Shown in pieces: positions 1 to 10,039 of a stretch of DNA of 23,708 bases. Every line of letters begins with the position of its first letter. The first letter of the stretch is position 1. A program made the translations under genes and the position numbers. The notes under the pieces were generated by a model. It saw only the letters and a program-made list of their open reading frames with translations. It searched no databases and had not been told where the DNA came from. This stretch comes from Proteromonas lacertae (taxonomy: Eukaryota; Sar; Bigyra; Opalinata; Proteromonadidae): contig NGBS01000371.1 of NCBI GenBank assembly GCA_002245135.1, positions 1 to 23,708 on the forward strand, in the 5' to 3' direction.

Positions 1-1
1 A

Positions 2-2619
2 AAGATTATGAGTTTAGAAATAGCAAAGAATTTGATGATAACAGCATTATATGATCGTGAAATCAACTGTCGTCGAGCTGCTTCAGCTGCATTTTCAAGA
101 GAATGTTGGTAGACAAGGACATTCTAATTTCTCTCATGGAATTGATATATTAACCAAAACTGATTTTTATGCAGTTGGTAATCGTAATAATAGTTATTTA
201 ATACTTGGTCCATATGTTGCTTCATTTAGTGAATATAGTCAAGCATTAATTGATCATGCAGTAAATGTAAAAATCGAACATTGGGATGCTGAAATAAGAA
301 CATTAAGTGCTGAAGCTTTACATAACTTAACACCTTGTAATCCTGATTATATGGTAAATACAGTAATACCTCGATTAATCCAAAATACCTTATCAAACCA
401 AGTATATCGTCGACATGGTGCTTTATTAGCATTGAGTGAAATAATCTTATCATTATATGAATTAAACTATGAATTGAAAGAAGATGTATTAAAATCAATT
501 CGAAATGTGGTAATAAATGTAGAAAAAGAGCGTTTATATCGTGGTAAAGGTGGAAGTATAGTTCGTGTTGGAATATGTCGATTAATTGAATGTATTAGTT
601 TATGCCATCATCCATTAAGTGAGAAAGGAATATTACGATTATTACAATCGTTAGATGAACATTTTAAACAAAGTTTAGAAGATATTCAAAAAGCTGCATC
701 TTATTCATTTCGTTCATTTTCTGAAGAATATTTCAAGCAATTATCTTCTGAAATGATGGATAAAGTAATATCAGTATATGTATTAGGTTTACAGAATGAT
801 GATAATCCAGCAGTAACTCGTGGTTTTAGTTTAGCTTTAGGTTGTTTACCAGGTTATTCAATCAATACAGCTGAGAGACAAAAAATAGTATTTAATGCTT
901 TAATCAATGCAACTCATATTCAAGAGAAAGAGATGAAAGAGATGCTGAAACTCGAAGAAATGCAATGAAAGCATTAAGTGATTTGGCTTGTCGAATTGGA
1001 TTAAATGAAGAAGGATTAAATGAAGAAATCAGATTATTAGTATTTGATAGTTTATATATTGGTACAATGGATTATTGTATAGAAGATCGTGGTGATGTTG
1101 GTTCTTGGATAAGAAAAGAATCTTTATTAGGAATGGAGAAATTTATGAATATGTTATTAGAAGTAGAATTGGAAAAAGCAAATTTATTACCATTGAATCA
1201 ATATAATAAAGAAGTAAAGATTGGTTCAATATTACATACTAAATATGGAAAAGGTAAATTAATAGAAAAAGAGAATGTAGAAATCGAAAAGGTAAAAATG
1301 AAGAATTATTCATAATCGAATTTGATGAAGAATCAATTGGTTCAAGAACATTTCCATTAAAGAAAGGAAAACTAAACCAAAAACTTGTGTAAAATAGAAA
1401 TAAGAGAAGAAAATGATGATGAAGAGTTTAATTGTGGTGATGTAGAGAATCGAAAAGAATATTTGACTGAAGATATAAATCGAAAAGTATTAGATAGTTT
1501 AACCAATCAAAATCCTTTGATAAAGAATGAATATAAAAACAAGAAACATTATTATACTGAAGATATGATAGTTCGATTAATGAATGTGTTAATAAAACAA
1601 AGTGTAGAAAAGATCGATAATATTCGTCAAACATCAGGTGAAATATTATTAAGATTTTATATCATAATCCTCCATTTTTATATATACCTAATAAAAGTGA
1701 ATTAGAACATTTAATACCCAAAGATTTTAACAGTTGGAGTAGTCCTCAATTTGTATATCCAATGATGGTGAAAGTATTATCAATTGAAGGTTATAATAAT
1801 TCATTAGTAGAAGGAATAGTAGTGAGTGTTGGTGGTTTAACTGAATCATTGAGTAAACCATCCTCAGATGCCTTAATAGAATGGTGTAATAAACAAAGTG
1901 GAATTGGTTTAGTTTGGTTAAATCATTTTGCATTTTATATAATTCATGTATTTGAATTATATAAAGGGAATGTTCGAATAATATATCCGTTATTTCAAAT
2001 GTGTGAGAAATTATTGAACAATAACTGTTTTAATAAATTAAATGAGAAAGAACATGAAAGATTTAACTTTGAATTAATTCGTGTTTCAATAGATGAAGTG
2101 AAAAGAGTATAATAAATATATGTTAATATTTATATATATAATAAAAATAGACTCGAGATGCAAAGAAGATATTATATTCAATTCCAATATTTATAAATTT
2201 ATTATCAAATGAAGGAGAAGTAAGAAAACAATGTATAAAGCATTTATTAGTGAATTTGACTCATGTTTTTCCAAAAGTAAGAAATACAACAGCTGAACAA
2301 TTATATATCAAATTTTTAACATTAGAAAACTTTTTAGATGAAGATAATATGGATAAAGTATTAGATATATTATCAACTACAAATTGGAATGAAGATGTAT
2401 ATAATATAATATATATATAATATTCAATAGATTGAAGAATTAAAGAAAATCAAATTACCATTATATGAAATATTTGAATTACCACCTCCTCAATATTATA
2501 GCAAATCAGCAGATGGAAGTGAAAACATTAAGAAAGGAACAAGTAAAAAGGATGATAAAGATAAAGATGGTTTTGCTCAAGGATTTCAAGAAATGCTTGA
2601 TCTTGGTTTAGATGGTTAA
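2..2619 (+). CDS. TBCD: Tubulin-folding cofactor D (TBCD), C-terminal part
   Basis: Cofactor D is a large HEAT-repeat chaperone that holds beta-tubulin in the alpha/beta-tubulin assembly pathway in the cytosol. The 5' end lies outside the window. Matches recalled from human TBCD include DREINCRRAASAAF, QENVGRQG, HGIDIL, HWDAEIR, RGDVGSW and GGLTES. Two introns are clear: 2107-2150 and 2397-2430; the last exon ends at TAA 2617-2619. The reading frame changes near 95, 937, 1265-1300, 1385 and 1655, each time by one base and mostly in A or T runs, while the protein match resumes at once and no other in-frame stops appear. That looks more like uncorrected indels than old decay, but a young pseudogene is possible. 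Relative to human there is an extra stretch of roughly 95 residues (about 1200-1560). Family call is firm; gene integrity is uncertain. Confidence 0.88.
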
Positions 2620-2777
2620 AATTATCTGATTTTATTATTATCTATTGCTATTACTTATACTATTAAGTGTTTTTTATGGTATTTAGGATGTGATTGTGTT
2701 TAATTTGAAAAGATTTAGATAATTTGATAAAAATAAATCTCAATAATGAATATTCAATATGTTTATTATTCATGTAT

Positions 2778-3246
2778 TAATCATTCAATATTGAAGAATT
2801 CTTTTGATAATTCTTTCTTTTCTTCTTTTGATATTCCATCTATTTTGATTATTCCAATTGTTGAAAATATTTCGAAAAAGGATTTTAATTCTGATTTATC
2901 TATATTCTCTTTCACTGTTATGGATAATTCATCTAAACTATCAAATACTTCTTGATTTTCTTTCATTAATATCAATTCTTCTTCATTTAATTCATTTCCT
3001 GATATATTTATCTTTTCTAATAGTTTATAATCTTTTAATCTTTCTATTAACATTTTTAATCCTTCTTCACTCATTCCAATATCTATTCATATGATATTTT
3101 TATATTATATTCTATAATACTTGATAGATTTAATGAATCATAATCATCAACGACTTTATGAAAATATTTACATATTATTTCTATTCCTTCATTTCCAATT
3201 TCATTATTATTATATATCGATATTATTTTTGTCTTATCTTTTGGAA
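2778..3246 (-). pseudogene. Truncated tail of an LRR gene (copy L1)
   Basis: This is an almost exact copy of 8201-8669, the last one and a half exons of the LRR gene at 8204-9736. The final exon (3082-2781) is open and ends in TGA. The 38-nt intron at 3083-3120 is kept, so the copy arose at DNA level and not from mRNA. Only one base difference was seen by eye; it changes Met to Val in the last exon. The preceding exon stops abruptly at 3246, where sequence of a different LRR gene on the other strand begins. The copy ends just beyond the stop codon (2778); the left flank is unrelated to that of the other copies. No promoter or start is present, so it is probably not expressed as a protein. Confidence 0.8.
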
Positions 3247-3369
3247 GCATTTAAAAGTGTTCCTTTACTGATGGAACTTCATTTGGAAGGTAATTTGTTT
3301 GAAGAAGGTATTGATGATGTAATGAAATTGTATCAGAATTATCCGAGATGCAAAATATCACTTGAGTAA
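3247..3369 (+). pseudogene. Tail of the pseudokinase-LRR gene
   Basis: This segment matches 16253-16375, the last 41 codons of the pseudokinase-LRR gene, from AFxSVPLLMELHL to the end ISLE-TAA. One base differs near the join (AAA for GAA). The rest of the gene is absent: the sequence to the left is the reversed LRR remnant. An open frame from 3121 to 3369 crosses the join, but its first half is antisense to the LRR remnant and has no support as a protein. The segment marks the left edge of duplicated block 1. Confidence 0.75.
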
Positions 3370-3558
3370 TATATTTTGTGTGTATATAGTATTTCTACAA
3401 TATATAATTATAACTGAAATCGTATATTTTTATGAATAATTTGTTTATAATGTTATTGAAATTATGAAAGGAGATAAAGCATAGACTTTTTAGAATTGGG
3501 TTGTGAAAACTAGAGTATAATTGTAGAATAATATTATAATAATGAAAATCATCTCTAT

Positions 3559-6500
3559 TTACTCGATTTTTATATAACAATTATCAACATAGTATTTTGA
3601 ATTGTCATTATAGTATTCATACACTTCACTGTGTTCCATCTCATAATTACCTCTAATTTTACATTCACATTCGATTCGCACATTCTTCTCTTCATTTCCT
3701 TCAAAGCATTTCCAATATAATACTAAATAATTATCAATTAATTCAAAGAAACTAATCTTTTCTTCTTTTCGTAATTCTCTCAATTTATGATATCTTACTT
3801 CACATCCACCAGCTATTCCTATCTTACATAATACCATTCCTAAACATTTATCACTTATATTTATCACTTTTATATCAACATCTAATAAATCACCTTCTTT
3901 CAACTCTGTTTTATTCATTTTTAATTCCATTTTTAAATTACAACTATCATTTATCAATGGTTTTTCTTTTGAGTAGAAATTGAGAGTATATGATAATTTC
4001 ATTGGATTTTCTAATTCATCTTTTAATTTTACATTTAGTATATTTTCATCTCCCATTAATAACGATTTTAAACATTCTTTTTCTATTTCTATTTGGGAAT
4101 AGTTTTTCATTTCTTTCAAATCAATATTCATAATATTTTTATTATTCAATTCAATTTTCATCTCATTATTACAAATAAATTTCCCACTTTCTTTAATCAT
4201 ATTATCATATTCTAATAACACTTTCAAACTCAATATTGTTCCTTGAGTTGAACCATAATATCCATCACAACAACACTCTTGAATTGAATATATACTCTTA
4301 TTTATAGCATTATTGATTTCACTTGTGTTTCTTTTCACTTTTATCCACAACAATAAACATAATGAAGTTGTTTCAATTTTTAAAGCTTTTTCTCTCGAAT
4401 GAGTTATTGATTCTTTTGGATAATATATAAATCCATCTTCTTTTTGCATTGAAAGTAAGTTTTTGATTATTTCATTTGCTTTCATATTTTCTTTCAGATT
4501 TAAACAACTCAAACCTAATAAACTAAGAATATAAGGATCATCACTATCTTTTACTCTCTCATAGAAAATATCAAATGAAGTTTTGATTTTCTCATCTACA
4601 GTAAAAGAGGTTAAACACCAATAGATATAAGCACTTGAACATTCTTTTCCTGCTCCACCAAAATTATCTAATTGTTTAGAATCTAAATTGAAATAACCAC
4701 TTGATTCATCTAATCGACTCATTAACCATTCCATTGCTTTATTCTCCATTTCTTCATTCACACCATCATATATATCTTTCATTTCTTCAAGTTCCATTAA
4801 ACCATAAGCTGTTAATGTTTCACAAGCTGGACTATCTCCAAACCACTCAAATCCACCTTCTTCTGTTTGATAACTTATCAATCTTTTATATCCTTCTTCT
4901 ATAAATTTATCACCATTTTCTTTCATTTTATTCTTATATCCACTTTTGCTTTTCATATATTTTATACCCAAAATCATTGGATATAATACACTTGACGTTT
5001 GTTCAAAACATCCATATGGTTTTCGAATTAAGGAATGAACTGAATTTAATATCTTTTCCACCAGTTTTTCTTCGATTTTCAAATTGAAATTGATAGTATT
5101 TTCATCTATATTTGCAGGCAGAGAGAATGGAATCTCATTTACAATATCTTTTAAAATTATATTTTTAGACATGTTATAAAAATAACCTCGAGGATAGATT
5201 TTGATTGGATATTCTAAACAATCATTATAATCATCACTGTCAGCTAATATCTTTATTCTTGATTCACAAATATCATCATTTTCATTCTCTAATTTCATTT
5301 CGTCATTATTTACAGCTTTCTTTCCTTTTAAATAACTTGCATATATTATGAAGATTTCTTTGTGAGTTGTTTTCTTTTCATACCATTCATATATACAGTT
5401 TTCGCATTTTAAACCATCATCACTTTCTAATATAAGTTTTATACCTTTCATATTACATAAATCAGGATTTAAATTTACAACTACTGGTAAATGAATTTCA
5501 TCTTTATCACAAACATAAACAGGAGGAATACAATTTAAATAAAATGGTAATTTACTGTGAATTGTTATATCTTTACTTCCATATATTGAATCATTTAATT
5601 TAAATCCTTCTACTCTAACTCGATAACTACTAATTGAATCACTTAATTGGAATTTTATTCTTATGACTTTATTACATTTTATACTATTCGTACAAAATAA
5701 AGTACTTCTAAAATCATTTCTTATTTTTATTTCTTTTTTATCATAAGCATATTCTCTTTCTACTATGATATTCTTTGATTTATCTCTTTGAGTTATAGTA
5801 GGTTGAGATTGTTTAGATTGTTCAGCACATTCACATTCTTCAACATTTACACATATCATTTCTTCTTCACATGGCATTTCATCTTCCGCTGCACATCCCA
5901 AAATAATGTAATTGTCAGTGAAAAATCTTCTTTCATCATCTGTAATTTGCTTCCAAAATCTACCAATTATTCGCTTGTATTTATCAATATTTTCTTCATA
6001 AATATTATCATAGATTCCTAATACATTCTTATAGATAAATCTTCGCCAACCTTGAGTTCCTAACAATAAATCTATTTCTTCATTGCCTTTCAAATCTTTA
6101 CTCAAATAACTATCACAATCTTCTACATGATCTACTTCGTTTTCCACATAAATCATTAATGGGAGAGATGGATTTTGTAATCTCTTTTCTTCTAAATTCA
6201 ATATTCCTTCATCAACTATTGATACACTTACATCTATAAATAATATCAATATTATATTATAAATAATATATATTATATACTGCAATCAATTGGTAAACTA
6301 TTCTCATTATAAGTATTAATTTTTAATTCTATTGTTTCTCCAGGTTTGTAATTGTTTTTATCTTCTTTTATATCAATATTTATCGAATGACTTGGATTTA
6401 CATATATCAATCTTTCAGCTATTGGAATTTCATCTTCAGTATATAATGTTACTCGAAATACTCCTCCCAAATTTACTTCATTTTCATTCAGACAGAATCT

Positions 6501-7708
6501 TATCTTTCCTATTCGTTTATCGAATATTACTTTTCGATAATCCATCTCAATCTCTTTCAAATATAATCCAATGAAGTATTTATTCTTTATTTTACTTCTT
6601 TCTACTTCTATTTCGATTGAATTATTGTTATAACTATTATGACTTGAATGAATTATTGCTCCTTCTGTTACTCTATATATCATAATATAATATATTTATA
6701 CTCTGGCAAATCTATCATGTTATTTTTACATTTTGGATGAATTACATATAAAGCATATTCTATACCACTTTGAGGAATAAATGGAATTGATTTACCTCGA
6801 CCTTCATGAAATGTTTTAATTGGCATTATTCGTTTGTTATTCGTCTTATCTATTATTTCACCTTCAAAATCACCTGGATTTCCATTCTTTAATAAACATT
6901 CATAATATATCACATTATGAACATTACTGATTAAATAGGAACTACTTTCTACATATACTTTTATATCTAATTCATTTTCATCATTCACAATTGGAATTGT
7001 TTTAGATGAACTTCCTATCATACCATTATACCAGATCTTCACTGTTAATGAAATGTTTTTCTCTTCTTTTATCTTCTCAGGTAATTGTAATTCGAAGAGT
7101 ATTTTACCTTCCAATATTTTACTCTCTCCGCTTATTATTACATCATCAAATCGACTGTTTATTTCACAACTATCAACCAGTATTTCTCCACTTCCTCTTT
7201 CCACAGTTGAAATACTTCCACTCACTAAATCATTCACATTATAACCTTCTTTATCAAATTTTATATCAAGTGTAAAATGAGGATCAACATAGTTTTGAAT
7301 GTTGATTTTTCGACTTTTACATGGATATTTTTTACATTTTATTGTATATTCACCTCCACTTTGATTTTCTGGAATTTCCCATTTATACATGAAAGTACCT
7401 TCTGTCAATGACACTTTACTCTTTAATTCAAATCCACTTTCTGATGACATTATCACTGTATCAGTGGTACAATTATCAACAAAGGTAATTCTTTTAACTA
7501 TCTCACTTCTTCGTATTCTAGTTTTATTATTTTCAGGTAATGTGGTTAATGTATGAGTAGCATGATCTGTTACATAACCAACGATGTAAATTGTATCTTT
7601 TGGTTTATAGAATTGTTTATCTGTAGTTATATGGATGTTCCAATATGTCCATTCTGATAAATCAGCATCTTTACTGTTTTCTTCATTTTTTGATGTGAAT
7701 GATCCCAT
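3559..7708 (-). CDS. Alpha-2-macroglobulin family protein, copy 1 (thioester protease trap)
   Basis: A2M proteins trap proteases: cleavage of the bait region triggers collapse and a reactive thioester links to the target. Three exons: 7708-6702, 6672-6281, 6233-3559; introns of 29 nt (phase 2) and 47 nt (phase 1); about 1357 aa. N-terminal MG domains start with YKPKDTIYIVGYV; a later one has YKPGETIEL, then SIVDEGIL and TQGWRRF near residue 525. The bait region is about 571-618, the A2M domain follows, and the thioester motif PYGCFEQTSS has Cys875 and Gln878. The alpha-helical thioester domain shows GGFEWFGDSPACETLTAYGL. The C-terminal domain ends near YEYYNDNSKYY, like protist and bacterial A2Ms. 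The start is the first ATG after an in-frame TAA at 7748-7750, giving MGSFTSKN: a myristoylation-type start and no signal peptide. It is convergent with an LRR gene tail. Confidence 0.9.
5781..5920 (-). other. A2M bait region, copy 1 version (acidic, Cys-rich)
   Basis: About 47 codons between the FF that follows DDERR and the conserved NIIVEREYAYDKKE. It contains pieces such as GCAAEDEMPCEEEMIC and NVEECECAEQ, with five Cys and many Glu, then a Ser/Gln/Thr-rich part. The matching stretch of copy 2 (18787-18915) shows no alignable similarity, although flanking DNA is nearly identical for kilobases on both sides. Its location, just before the A2M domain and after the MG domains, is where the protease-cleaved bait lies in known A2Ms. 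Confidence 0.8.
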
Positions 7709-8203
7709 CAGATGTATAGAAAATCTTAAAAACGATAAAAAGTGCACTTATCTCAGATCTTGATTTATATCTTTTCCGTTACATTAATTTTGCAATTATC
7801 TAAATGGAATTAATAGTTGATATATTATAAAACATTTTATCTCATCTTGTAGTATACATTGAATAGTTATTATCATTATACTGAGAATGATTATTTCTTA
7901 GATCTAACTTCAACTCACATAAATTATTTATATACACAAAAATATATTAAAAAACTTCAGTTTATCATTACAGCTGAACATAACTAGCAAATTACAATTA
8001 TTCTGTAATTTGCATAATATGTTTGCAGTATACTAAAAGTGGATTGATATAGACTGTAGCTATGATAAATCTTATAAATTATATCTAATTTAGAATTTAG
8101 AATATTTAAAATAATGTGATGTATAAAAATTATAATATATATTTTATAAGCAGAATAACAGAATAAAATGTAAATGAATTATTTAATAACATTTGTTTAA
8201 TAA
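7709..8203. other. Intergenic region upstream of A2M copy 1
   Basis: About 495 nt without a gene, between the A2M start and the stop of the LRR gene on the same strand. It should hold the A2M promoter and the LRR 3' end. No TATA-like element stands out because the whole stretch is AT-rich. It contains a perfect 10-bp stem-loop at 7987-8013. The region is repeated at 20703-21190 with a few substitutions and one 7-nt length difference (a doubled TTAGAAT-type unit near 8090-8105 here). Confidence 0.7.
7987..8013. promoter_or_regulatory. Perfect inverted repeat upstream of A2M copy 1
   Basis: GCAAATTACA, a 7-nt spacer, then TGTAATTTGC: a perfect 10-bp inverted repeat about 280 nt upstream of the A2M start and 185 nt past the LRR stop. 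It is identical in block 2 (20981-21007). It could be a protein-binding dyad or an RNA hairpin; the sequence does not decide. Confidence 0.45.
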
Positions 8204-8669
8204 TCATTCAATATTGAAGAATTCTTTTGATAATTCTTTCTTTTCTTCTTTTGATATTCCATCTATTTTGATTATTCCAATTGTTGAAAATATTTCGAAA
8301 AAGGATTTTAATTCTGATTTATCTATATTCTCTTTCATTGTTATGGATAATTCATCTAAACTATCAAATACTTCTTGATTTTCTTTCATTAATATCAATT
8401 CTTCTTCATTTAATTCATTTCCTGATATATTTATCTTTTCTAATAGTTTATAATCTTTTAATCTTTCTATTAACATTTTTAATCCTTCTTCACTCATTCC
8501 AATATCTATTCATATGATATTTTTATATTATATTCTATAATACTTGATAGATTTAATGAATCATAATCATCAACGACTTTATGAAAATATTTACATATTA
8601 TTTCTATTCCTTCATTTCCAATTTCATTATTATTATATATCGATATTATTTTTGTCTTATCTTTTGGAA
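8201..8669. repeat. LRR tail repeat, copy L2 (in the complete gene)
   Basis: This segment occurs three times: 2778-3246 (L1), here, and as a shorter version at 21188-21544 (L3). All three keep the last exon and its 38-nt intron. Here it continues to the right into the full LRR gene; in L1 it joins another LRR gene tail and in L3 a pseudokinase. L1 ends at the stop codon on the left, whereas L2 and L3 continue into the A2M upstream region. Confidence 0.8.
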
Positions 8670-9736
8670 AACAATCCATTAATTCTTTTAATCCTTTGGA
8701 AGTAATTTTATTGTTTGATAAATCGATTCTACAATAATATATCTGATTAATTATGGAAATATGAGAATCATTAATATTCATATCTACGAGAATAAAAAAC
8801 TAGATTATACTTGAAAAATCATAACTACTATATAATCCTCTCTTGCTACAATAATCCAAATAGAATTCCACTTCTTCATTTGTCCATTCCACATTTTTCA
8901 TTACTATATAAGGGTATTTAGATGTTGAACAAATTGTCTTTAATCCATTCATTCTGATATTATTTCCATTTAGATAAATCTTATCACAATCACAATACTT
9001 TATTATATCTAATGTATTTGCTAATAGTATCACACTTTCATCATCTATTGAAATATTACTTAAATCCAGCGAACATGAAGTACAACAATTACGAATCATT
9101 AATATCTCTATATTATCTACCAATAATTTAAATCCATCATTACCAATTGGATTGTCTATTAAACAAATTGTTAATAAAAGAAACTAATATTCATATACCA
9201 TGAATGATTAACCTTTTATTTATATTCTCTCTAAAGCATTTCTCTAATAGACTTTTCTTCATGTACTTCTGTAAATATTTCAATCCAATAGAAGATAGTC
9301 CCATTTCTATTATACATTAATCTATAATTATTATACTTGAACAATCAAAAATGTTATAACTACCACAATAAGCTGAAAAATGGTTAGCTAATAAATGTAA
9401 ATGAGGAGATAATATCTTCATCCCTATATCTCCTATTTCATTTCCGCTTAATTCAAGATGTTGAAGGTTAGGAAATAAAGATACATTCTTAACTAAAACT
9501 TCTATTCCAACATAGGTTAGTTTATTGTCTAAACAATAAAAAAAGTAGTTTATACTCCTCAAATCTAATTCATTTATTCCTCTGTTAAATCCTGATGAAA
9601 TGAATGATCTGAGAAAATTATCATCTATTCCTTTATTCATCAGATCTAAACTGTAATAATTACCTCTAACACATGCATTTATTTTTGGAATGTCTTTAAT
9701 AGTCACAACATCTTTATTTTCACCTCTAAAATTCAT
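8204..9736 (-). CDS. Leucine-rich-repeat protein, ribonuclease-inhibitor type
   Basis: Six exons: 9736-9556, 9528-9337, 9306-9199, 9155-8811, 8783-8544 and 8505-8204, about 455 aa, ending in TGA. All five introns (27, 30, 43, 27 and 38 nt) are phase 1 and the joined frame closes exactly, which supports the model. Repeats follow the pattern LxxLxLxxNxIxxxGxxxL, for example LQHLELSGNEIGDIGMKIL, IYLNGNNIRMNGLKTI and IDLSNNKITSKGLKEL. The introns fall just before the Asn of the LxLxxN core. No signal peptide, membrane span or kinase domain was seen; the start is the first ATG (MNFRGENKD). The role is unknown; such LRRs usually bind proteins. It lies on the same strand as A2M copy 1 and upstream of it, and is divergent from the hydrolase gene. 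Confidence 0.82.
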
Positions 9737-10039
9737 TTAAAATTTTTATATGAAAATAGATCCGTTTCAATTTTAGATATTTTCACTGTATTTTCACTAA
9801 TATACATATGTAAGAAATATTATTTTGATTTTCTACTCATTAGTGTTTAGTAAATCATTCTCTTATGTTAATATAGTTAAAGTCTTAAAATACTCACATT
9901 GTAACATTAATACTTCTAACATTATAACACATCTTATCTATTAATATTATTCTCATTTTATACTCATATCTTATCGCTTTCTCTTCAAAAATGAAATTTA
10001 AATTATTGGTCATCCAAAATTTTGATTCTGGAAGTTTCT
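9737..10039. other. Divergent intergenic region, no gene seen
   Basis: About 300 nt between the divergent starts of the LRR gene and the hydrolase gene. It is AT-rich with no clear reading frame or repeat. It presumably contains both promoters, but no motif can be assigned. Confidence 0.5.

Larger units (their letters stand above)
3247..8557. repeat. Duplicated 5.3-kb block, copy 1
   Basis: The block matches 16253-21544 in the same orientation. It contains the tail of the pseudokinase-LRR gene, the whole A2M gene, its upstream region and the tail of the LRR gene. By eye the copies differ by scattered single bases, a 7-nt length difference near 8095, a few changes near 7838-7842, and one fully different stretch of about 140 versus 128 nt in the A2M bait region. 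The 19-nt total length difference is explained by the bait region (12 nt) and the upstream indel (7 nt). Confidence 0.9.

Noticed and set aside
90-1660. Programmed ribosomal frameshifting in TBCD
   Set aside because: The breaks go in both directions and share no slippery motif or stop-codon context; indel errors or decay explain them better.
3121-3369. Open frame joining both sides of the 3246/3247 join
   Set aside because: Its first half is antisense to the LRR remnant; only the second half matches a known coding sequence, as a gene tail.
4701-4904. Plus-strand open frames inside the A2M genes (also 7006-7275, 17707-17910 and 20000-20269)
   Set aside because: They are antisense shadows of the A2M coding sequence, repeated only because the gene is duplicated, with low-complexity Leu/Ser/His-rich translations.
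7709-7747. A longer A2M start with a leader-like sequence (HFLSFLRFSIHL) before MGS
   Set aside because: It would need a GTG start, lies directly after an in-frame TAA, and contains Arg and His in the would-be hydrophobic core. The first ATG is the MGS one in both copies.
8204-8206. TGA read as an amino acid
   Set aside because: TGA ends the LRR gene in all three copies and is soon followed by other stops; recognised genes use TGG for Trp and have no internal TGA in their joined exons.
3247-8557. The 5.3-kb repeat as a mobile element
   Set aside because: No terminal repeats, target-site duplications, transposase or reverse transcriptase were seen; the ends fall inside LRR exons, which fits recombination between gene copies.
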